From the NCBI GenBank assembly GCA_035540915.1, contig DATLFQ010000191.1, forward strand, positions 1 through 10,415: 10,415 bases of DNA. The letters run 5' to 3'. The notes beneath the pieces are model-generated. The model was given only the letters and a program-made list of their open reading frames with translations, was not told where the DNA came from and searched no databases. Source of the DNA: DATLFQ01 sp035540915 (lineage in GTDB: Bacteria; Actinomycetota; Acidimicrobiia; Acidimicrobiales; GCA-2861595). Positions 7,201 to 10,415 of this stretch are shown here, piece by piece; the stretch's first letter is position 1; each line of letters opens with the position of its first letter. The translations under genes and the position numbers were made by a program.

Positions 7201-8713
7201 GCCGTTCAGCACCAGCTCGCCGCCGGTGAACGCGGCCCACCTCGGCATCTCGGAGCGGGTCGACCTGGCGATCCCGGCCGCGGGCGGCCCGCAGCGCCGG
7301 CCGGGCGACTACCTGTACTACAACGGCCGGTCGTTCAAGCTGGAGGAGGGCAGCTGGGGCATCCTGCGCGTCCACGACGGCGACGGTGGCGCCGGGCTGC
7401 AGCGGCTGCCCGGGCGCGAGGCGGTGCCGGCCGCGGCTCCCTCGGTCTGCCCGGCCGGTTCACCCGAGAGGCGCTTCGACGTCCACGCCGTCGAGGCGCC
7501 CCTTCCCATGCTGGGCGGGAAGGCGGGAAAGATCTTCGTCCTGGCCGCCGACCGGGCCGGCGTCCTCGACGGGTCGGTCCGACCGGAGCCCCTGGTGCTG
7601 CGGGTGGCGGTGGGGGACTGCATCGTGGTCGACCTGACCAACGGCACCACCGGCGGCCCGGTGTCACTGCACCCCGACATGCTGTCGTTCGACCCCGCCA
7701 CCTCGGCGGGGGTGGCCGCCGGTCGCGAGCCGGCTCAGGCGGTGGCGCCCGGCGCCACCCGCACCGTCACCTGGTTCGCCTCGCCCGAGGTCGGCCCGAC
7801 CACGGCGATGCTGCGGGACTGGGGGGACGTGCTGCGCAACCCGGCGCTGGGCCTGTTCGGCGCAGTGGTTGTGGCCCCGGCCGGATCCCGCTTCGTGGAC
7901 CCCACGACCGGCGAGGACCTGGCCGGCCGGTCCAGCTGGGACGCCTTGGTGGTCCCGCCGGCGGGCGACGCCTACCGCGACTTCGCGGTGTTCCTGCAGG
8001 ACGAGGACGCCGGCATCGGCACCCACCGGATGCCCTACAGCGAGTCGGTGTCGGGCGTGGTCGGCGTCAACTACCGGACGGCGCCCGTCCGGCCGCGCCT
8101 GTCGGCCGGCGCCGACCCGTCGAGGGTCCACGACGCGGCCGTGCACGGCGACCCGGCGACCCCGCTCATCGAGGCCTTGGTCGGCGACCCGGTGGCCGTC
8201 CACGTGCTGTCACCGTGGAGCGAGCAGGCCCAGGTCTTCAGCCTCGAGGGTCACGAGTGGGAGCTGGGGCCGGGCCGGGCCGGAAGCGACCGGGTCAGCT
8301 CCCTTCACCTGGGCGGCACCGAGACGCTGTCGCTGTCGCCGCTGGGCGGTGCCGGCGGCCGGGCCGGGCTGCCCGGCGACTACCTCTACGGCAACCACCG
8401 GCTGCCCTACGCCGAGGCCGGCATGTGGGGCCTGTTCCGGGTCCGCTGCCCGGCCGACTCCGCGCTGACGCCGCTGCCGGGCCTCGACCGCGCCGCCGGG
8501 GCCTGCGGTCCCGGGTCGGCGGCCGGCGCCGCCGCCGGCGACGGCGGCACCTGGGCTGCCGCCCTCGGGACCGGGGCTGGCCTCCTCCTCCTGGCCGCCG
8601 CCGTCGCCTGGCGCCGCCGCCACCCACCGGGCGCCCCAGGCGAACTTGGCGCCATATCGCGTGCTGGGGCGCGCGATCCGCGCACAGGTACGCCGACCGC
8701 CACCTCGCCGTAG
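4205..8713 (+). CDS. Exported, membrane-anchored six-cupredoxin multicopper oxidase-type protein
   Basis: This 1502-residue protein has a signal peptide (1-35, VQA before APPP), a His/Asp-rich tail (HDHASHDH at 43-50) and three homologous units of two cupredoxin domains. Units start near C91, C646 and C1082. A C-terminal membrane helix (1450-1469) followed by RRR anchors it with the oxidase outside. Unit 1 has all four copper motifs: HLHG 190-193, HSHG 238-241, HVHHVH 392-397 and HCHVAQH 464-470 with axial M475. Unit 2 keeps HIH (733-735) and HDH (852-854). Its third motif is partial (H987, H990, with D992 for His), and the HCH motif has become YNG (1039-1041). Unit 3 has lost nearly all ligands (H1156 and D1158; L1203 and D1205; H1350; no HCH). 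Multicopper oxidases oxidise organic substrates or metals with O2. The six-domain layout recalls ceruloplasmin and possibly MnxG, so a metal such as Mn(II), Fe(II) or Cu(I) is a plausible but unproven substrate. Confidence 0.9.
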   Translation: MGDAVANSFTRTTCARLAGLALAVAVVAAGAPVQAAPPPSAGHDHASHDHAAAEGAGQPHGDGGLGAHGESEGLKLVAASGESVVGDAPRCGAGAPERAYDVVAMAAEVTLNRYLDHDPEGRLYALAGDVDRVRDEVARNARARAGAGEPAVSVGLQGDAIQPLTLRTRPGECLRISLRNDLPGEPASLHLHGAGLKVARTGEAAIATNPDATAAPGETVAYEWLVPADQPEATHYFHSHGDERRQTSHGLFGAVVVEPPGATWTDPLTGSELATGWSAVVTEADGRAFREFALYYHEIGHENFQIRNGAGELVPLVDPVLSSYRPGSRAINYRSEPFMNRLSLQQSRMGLADESLSYSSYTFGDPATPIARGYLGDRTKQRVIHGGSEVFHVHHVHGGSIRWRRQPGTEDDVTEGGLQKRPPLLPEASERIDSQGIGPSETFDVENECGAGGCQQSPGDYLVHCHVAQHYFAGMWAVWRVYNTTQDGASSTDGLPPLLELPHRKGAVAPAVTSDRLIGTTVDSYGQRTAIGAADLGPWVERQLPPPGVPRGYDASVLDWQRQGDRYLNEPETDQEWPGYRPRAPGTRPPLLFDPKTGKLAYPFLRPHFGKRPPFPPDHNPSPYLDPVPDGRSTPQPGANGPGSVCPAGTRLKRFGLNAIALPITLNERENLVDAAGEIFVLTEEEAAVREDNDMRRPLAIRANAGEDCVDITLRSELEDSPLNKGFAKVNAHIHFMQFDVQASDGVITGFNFEQSVRPYAIEGEQLAAPAPAGASTVRLVDAARFQPGVLVGVGMEDEGGFEVRRITAVQGTTVVLDAPLDRAHAAGRTVSTEWVRYRWYPDVQFGTAYFHDHVNALASWRHGLYGAVISEPPGSTYHDPRTGAELRSGPLADIRTPPGAPVTADVTGSFREAVLFIQDDAPITAVGRSSGSAINLRVEPLDDRADDPSMAFSSQARGDPATPLLEAYLGDPVVLRTLVAGTNDVHTLHVDGHWFRTEPFSTSSPPVNAAHLGISERVDLAIPAAGGPQRRPGDYLYYNGRSFKLEEGSWGILRVHDGDGGAGLQRLPGREAVPAAAPSVCPAGSPERRFDVHAVEAPLPMLGGKAGKIFVLAADRAGVLDGSVRPEPLVLRVAVGDCIVVDLTNGTTGGPVSLHPDMLSFDPATSAGVAAGREPAQAVAPGATRTVTWFASPEVGPTTAMLRDWGDVLRNPALGLFGAVVVAPAGSRFVDPTTGEDLAGRSSWDALVVPPAGDAYRDFAVFLQDEDAGIGTHRMPYSESVSGVVGVNYRTAPVRPRLSAGADPSRVHDAAVHGDPATPLIEALVGDPVAVHVLSPWSEQAQVFSLEGHEWELGPGRAGSDRVSSLHLGGTETLSLSPLGGAGGRAGLPGDYLYGNHRLPYAEAGMWGLFRVRCPADSALTPLPGLDRAAGACGPGSAAGAAAGDGGTWAAALGTGAGLLLLAAAVAWRRRHPPGAPGELGAISRAGARDPRTGTPTATSP
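4475..5665 (+). other. Oxidase unit 1 (cupredoxin domains 1-2), full copper-ligand set
   Basis: Residues 91 to about 487. Domain 1 runs from C91 through GECLRISLRND and carries both HxH motifs (H190/H192, H238/H240) and the closing GLFGAVVVEPPG strand. Domain 2 begins near FREFALYYHE (289-298) and includes the repeat landmark GDPATP (364-369). It carries the type 1 ligands H392, C465, H470 and M475, and the second half of a trinuclear site (H395, H397, H464, H466). Two extra cysteines, C449 and C454, occur only in this unit. This is the only unit able to bind type 1 copper. Confidence 0.8.
5666..6139 (+). other. Proline-rich inter-unit linker of the oxidase
   Basis: About 158 residues (488-645) between the end of unit 1 and the opening Cys of unit 2. 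It is rich in Pro, Arg, Asp and Tyr, with segments such as WPGYRPRAPGTRPP, FDPKTGKLAYPFLRPHFGK and PPFPPDHNPSPYLDP. It contains no HxH motif and no cupredoxin strands that I can recognise. The corresponding junction between units 2 and 3 is only about 25 residues. It may wrap the surface or place unit 1 against unit 2. Confidence 0.6.
6140..7447 (+). other. Oxidase unit 2 (cupredoxin domains 3-4), partial copper-ligand set, with nested insertion
   Basis: Residues 646-1081. Domain 3 keeps both first-half trinuclear motifs (H733/H735 and H852/H854). They are 119 residues apart, against 48 in domain 1 and 47 in domain 5, because an extra module of about 70 residues lies at roughly 769-831. That module has a beta-rich pattern (STVRLVDAARFQPG ... 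RRITAVQGTTVVLDAPL ... AHAAGRTV) seen as add-on domains in many secreted bacterial proteins. Domain 4 has lost Cys and the HCH ligands (YNG at 1039-1041), so it cannot form a type 1 site. The landmark GDPATP recurs at 959-964. Confidence 0.75.
7448..8491 (+). other. Oxidase unit 3 (cupredoxin domains 5-6), copper ligands lost
   Basis: Residues 1082 to about 1430. The fold landmarks remain: opening CPAG, GDCIVVDL, GLFGAVVV, RDFAVFLQD, GVNYRTAP, GDPATP (1315-1320), GDYLYGN (1391-1397) and GMWGLFRV. The copper ligands are replaced: HxH has become HPD (1156-1158), the second HxH is now LRD (1203-1205), and the third motif keeps only H1350. The HCHxxxH region reads GNHRLPY. The unit is therefore probably structural, like the copper-free domains of ceruloplasmin-type proteins. 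A Gly/Ala-rich spacer then leads to the membrane helix. Confidence 0.75.
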
Positions 8714-8725
8714 GGTGGAGGCGTG
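8711..8725 (+). promoter_or_regulatory. Possible leaderless promoter -10 (TAGGGT) at the oxidase stop codon
   Basis: TAGGGT (8711-8716) fits the actinobacterial TAnnnT -10 pattern and ends 6 bases before the GTG at 8723. This is the spacing expected when transcription starts at the start codon itself. It shares its TAG with the oxidase stop. GGAGG at 8717-8721 is only one base from the GTG, too close for normal Shine-Dalgarno use. No good -35 was found. Confidence 0.3.
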
Positions 8726-9040
8726 CTGTCGGAGCGATCGAGCGGCGAGCTGCGGGCGCTGGCCGCCGGCACCGACGGTCCCGCCGCGCTGCTCGACCGG
8801 GCGACCCTGGCTCCCTTCCTGGTCGGGGTCCACCGCCGGGGCGAGGAGGTGGCGGCCAACGAGCTGGCCGCGCTGCTGGACGAGGCCGGCGTGCCGGCCG
8901 GCGAGCGCGACGGCCTGGTCGCCTACGTGGAGGCCGCCTTCCACCTCCTCGACGCCTACGACCGCTCGCTGCGGCGCGACCAGGCGGCCTACGGCGACAG
9001 CGACCACGGCGCACTGCCCTCGGGCACCGTTCCGCTCTGA
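8723..9040 (+). CDS. Unrecognised small, probably helical protein (105 residues)
   Basis: I do not recognise a family. The chain is rich in Ala, Leu, Glu, Asp and Arg and reads as a series of amphipathic helices. Examples are SGELRALAAG (7-16), RGEEVAANELAALLDEAGV (39-57) and GLVAYVEAAFHLLDAYDRSL (63-82). A short Gly/Ser/Pro tail follows. There is no signal peptide, membrane helix or cysteine, so it should be cytoplasmic. Third-position G/C bias supports it as real. The GTG start lies 9 bases after the oxidase stop, and the next gene begins one base after this stop, so the three are packed like an operon. The start is weakly supported because the GGAGG in front is almost contiguous with the GTG. 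Confidence 0.65.
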   Translation: MLSERSSGELRALAAGTDGPAALLDRATLAPFLVGVHRRGEEVAANELAALLDEAGVPAGERDGLVAYVEAAFHLLDAYDRSLRRDQAAYGDSDHGALPSGTVPL

Positions 9041-9041
9041 G

Positions 9042-9554
9042 GTGGCCGGGGACGGAGCCGGCGGCGGCGCCCGAGCGGCGGCGGTGGCCTGGGTGCGGGC
9101 GGCTATGGACGAGCGCGACCTGCGGGCCGCCTGGCCGCTGACCGAGCCCGACCTGCGGCTGGTGCTCGCGCAGCACTGGGTGCTCTCACACCACGAGGAC
9201 CACGATCTGGTCGGGCCGGCCGGCGGCTGGGACGCCCTCGCCGCCGGGCTGGCCGCCGACCCGCCCGAGTCGCCCCTGTGGGACCGGTTCGCGGCCGAGC
9301 GGCTGAAGCGGTGGCGCCTGCACTGGCCCGCCTTTCGCGCCGCCACCTGGGACCTGCGCGACGAGCCCGAGGTCGTCCGCCCCGGCCTGGAGGTCGTGAC
9401 CTTCATCGAGCCCGGTCGCAAGCTCAACCTCAAGCCCGGATCGCCCGTCACCTACCGCCGGCTGGCCGTCCGCCGAAAGGGCAACGTCTGGCGGGTCGCG
9501 GGGGTCGACGGCCGGAACCTGTTCCGCCCCGGGTGGCCCCCGGCACCGGCGTAG
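9042..9554 (+). CDS. Hypothetical protein, possibly NTF2-like fold (170 residues)
   Basis: After a Gly/Ala-rich start the protein has a helical segment (AAVAWVRAAMDERDLRAAWP, about 13-32) followed by DLRLVLAQHWVLSH. That pattern resembles the first helices of NTF2/SnoaL-like alpha+beta barrels. Strand-like parts come later (EVVTFIEPGRK at 117-127, VTYRRLAVRRKGNVWRVAGV at 136-155). It is unusually rich in Trp, and HHEDH at 50-54 is a polar cluster of unknown role. No signal peptide is seen. The GTG at 9042 was chosen because it leaves one base after the preceding stop; the ATG at 9105 (residue 22) is an alternative with no better ribosome binding site. The family assignment is tentative, resting on fold pattern rather than a catalytic motif. 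Substrate and function are unknown. Confidence 0.65.
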   Translation: MAGDGAGGGARAAAVAWVRAAMDERDLRAAWPLTEPDLRLVLAQHWVLSHHEDHDLVGPAGGWDALAAGLAADPPESPLWDRFAAERLKRWRLHWPAFRAATWDLRDEPEVVRPGLEVVTFIEPGRKLNLKPGSPVTYRRLAVRRKGNVWRVAGVDGRNLFRPGWPPAPA

Positions 9555-9570
9555 CCCAGACTGGGCGGTC

Positions 9571-10011
9571 GTGGACCACCGCTCGACCATCTCGGTGCCC
9601 TCCGCCCCGGACCGTGTCTTCGCCGAGGTGGCCAACCTCGACACCTATCCCGCGTGGCTGGGGATGGTTCAGCGGGCCGAGCGCATCGAGCGGCTGCCCG
9701 ACGACCCGGGACCGGCGTGGATGGTCGACCTGGGGGCCCGCCTCGGCCCGATCAAGCGGACCAAGCGCGTGCGGATGGTCCGGGCCGAGGCCCGCCCGCC
9801 CAAGCTGGTGCGCTTCGAGCGCCGGGAGGCCGACGGCGGCCACCACTCGGCGTGGGTGCTCACGGCCGAGGTGGAGGCGGACGGGGCCGGGTCCCGCCTG
9901 ACGATGGGGTTGCACTACGGCGGGGCGGGCCGGATCCCGGGCGTCGACCGCATCCTCGCCGACGAGGTGCGCCGGGCGACCAAGAAGCTGGAGAAGCGCC
10001 TGCGGCACTGA
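9571..10011 (+). CDS. SRPBCC (START/polyketide cyclase-like) family protein
   Basis: The 146-residue protein begins with the typical SRPBCC opening: a strand (HRSTISVPSAP), then the first short helices (RVFAEVANLDTYPAWLG, 15-31), with Tyr and Trp at 26 and 29 as in many members. Antiparallel strands follow (AWMVDLGARLGPIKRTKRVR, PKLVRFERREA, AWVLTAEVEADG, SRLTMGLHYGG). The long C-terminal helix (DRILADEVRRATKKLEKRL, 126-144) closes the hydrophobic pocket. Length matches single-domain members. The fold binds lipids, polyketides or other hydrophobic ligands, and no residue here identifies which. It is cytoplasmic. The GTG start at 9571 comes 16 bases after the preceding gene with no clear Shine-Dalgarno, which fits co-transcription with it. 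The C-terminal helix is strongly basic. Confidence 0.85.
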   Translation: MDHRSTISVPSAPDRVFAEVANLDTYPAWLGMVQRAERIERLPDDPGPAWMVDLGARLGPIKRTKRVRMVRAEARPPKLVRFERREADGGHHSAWVLTAEVEADGAGSRLTMGLHYGGAGRIPGVDRILADEVRRATKKLEKRLRH

Positions 10012-10025
10012 CCGGCCGGAGGCCA

Positions 10026-10081
10026 GGCCCATCGGCAACCACCGACCCGGAAAACCGGGCCCATCGCCAACCACCGCCCGG
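10026..10081 (+). repeat. Imperfect direct repeat, two copies, in the spacer after the SRPBCC gene
   Basis: GGCCCATCGGCAACCACCG (from 10026) recurs as GGCCCATCGCCAACCACCG (from 10058) with one difference, a period of 32 bases, and both continue into a CCCGG run. The copies lie in a 105-base non-coding gap and bracket a small hairpin. No coding frame in the gap looks real. They may be a duplicated regulator site for the following secreted-protein gene, or a chance small duplication. Confidence 0.6.
10046..10059 (+). terminator. Short hairpin CCCGG-AAAA-CCGGG, possible terminator without a T run
   Basis: A perfect 5-base-pair GC stem with an AAAA loop lies 35 bases after the SRPBCC stop. No T tract follows, so it is not a canonical intrinsic terminator. 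High-GC actinobacteria often use hairpins with poor T tracts, and this is the best candidate between the small-gene cluster and the next gene. Confidence 0.3.
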
Positions 10082-10102
10082 GCGCGCCGTGGCGCCGCTG
10101 GC

Positions 10103-10117
10103 TAGCTTTCCCGTCGA
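10103..10117 (+). promoter_or_regulatory. Possible -10 (TAGCTT) for a leaderless transcript of the coiled-coil protein gene
   Basis: TAGCTT (10103-10108) fits TAnnnT and ends 8 bases before the ATG at 10117. The bases between are pyrimidine-rich (TTCCCGTCG) and contain no Shine-Dalgarno, so translation from a leaderless or near-leaderless message is plausible. No clear -35 element is seen. Confidence 0.3.
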
Positions 10118-10415
10118 TGAAGCGTCCGGTGGGGGGCCGCGCTGCGCTCGCCCTCGTCGTCGCGCTGGGACCTGCCACCCTGCCGCTCGGCCCGGCGGCC
10201 GCGGCCCCGTCGAGCAAGGAGGTGGCCCGGTCGCAGGAGCGGGCCAACCGGGCCGCCGCCCGCCTGTCCCGGGCCCAGAGCGCGCTGGCCGAGGCCGAGC
10301 GCGGCATCGCCGAGCTGGAGGCCCGCACGGTCGCCACTGGCGCCCGGCTCGGGGAGCTGGAGACCCAGGTGCGCCGGCTGGCCGTCGACCGCTACGTGCG
10401 GGGCGTCGAGACCGT
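10117..10415 (+). CDS. Secreted coiled-coil protein, N-terminal part (probable cell-wall hydrolase or its activator; 3' end outside window)
   Basis: The frame stays open from the ATG at 10117 to the window edge and gives 99 residues. Residues 1-30 form a signal peptide (MKRPVGGR, an Ala/Leu/Val core, and an AAAA cleavage region). From about 34 to 90 there is a charged heptad-like coiled coil (SKEVARSQERANRAA, SALAEAERGIAELEAR, GELETQVRRLAVDRY) ending in AVDRYVRG. Secreted proteins with this N-terminal layout in actinobacteria and firmicutes commonly carry a C-terminal NlpC/P60 or M23 peptidase domain, or act as EnvC/PcsB-like regulators of cell separation. That domain is not visible here, so the enzyme type is inferred. 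A 105-base spacer separates it from the preceding gene, suggesting its own promoter. Confidence 0.75.
   Translation, partial: MKRPVGGRAALALVVALGPATLPLGPAAAAPSSKEVARSQERANRAAARLSRAQSALAEAERGIAELEARTVATGARLGELETQVRRLAVDRYVRGVET

Noticed and set aside
5294..8164. Repeated GGCGACCCGGCCACGCCG-like DNA at 5294, 7079 and 8147 as a DNA repeat element
   Set aside because: The copies are in frame and encode the GDPATP landmark of the three homologous oxidase units, so they reflect protein duplication rather than a mobile or regulatory repeat.

Overview
The window is very GC-rich (roughly three quarters G+C by eye) with strong G/C preference at third codon positions, several GTG starts and tightly packed genes. 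This points to a high-GC actinobacterium, possibly of the Acidimicrobiia type, although nothing here fixes the lineage. No RNA gene, CRISPR array, insertion sequence or integrase was seen. No stretch over 300 bases lacks a gene. The largest gaps are about 98 bases (4107-4204) and 105 bases (10012-10116), and both are annotated.

Left part (1-4106). The 3' end of an unrecognised plus-strand gene (stop at 213) runs 8 bases into the end of a minus-strand cluster. In transcription order the cluster is: an ABC-F ATPase (4106-2451); a small secreted CHRD-domain protein with its own good promoter and ribosome binding site (2380-1898); a Mug-type G/U mismatch DNA glycosylase (about 1853-1359); and an AcuC/class I histone-deacetylase-family enzyme (1366-206). 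The last two overlap by 8 bases and are probably translationally coupled. The set looks like housekeeping (ribosome-associated ATPase, DNA repair, protein deacetylation) plus one exported protein; no shared pathway is evident.

Centre (4205-8713). The main item is a divergently oriented 1502-residue exported, membrane-anchored multicopper-oxidase-type protein. It has a signal peptide, a His/Asp-rich N-terminal tail, three tandem two-cupredoxin units (six cupredoxin domains, a layout like ceruloplasmin and possibly the bacterial Mn oxidase MnxG) and a C-terminal transmembrane helix. Only unit 1 keeps a full type 1 copper site. The copper ligands decay progressively through units 2 and 3. By analogy with ceruloplasmin geometry, the one complete trinuclear copper cluster should lie between domains 2 and 3. 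An extra domain of about 70 residues is nested inside domain 3, and a proline-rich linker of about 160 residues separates units 1 and 2.

Right part (8723-10415). Three small tightly spaced plus-strand genes follow the oxidase: an unrecognised 105-residue protein, a 170-residue protein that may have an NTF2-like fold, and an SRPBCC/polyketide-cyclase-like lipid-binding-fold protein. After a 105-base spacer with a direct repeat and a hairpin comes the 5' end of a secreted coiled-coil protein of the kind that precedes cell-wall hydrolase domains, cut by the window edge. The tight spacing suggests co-transcription of the three small genes, possibly with the oxidase, but their joint role is unknown.
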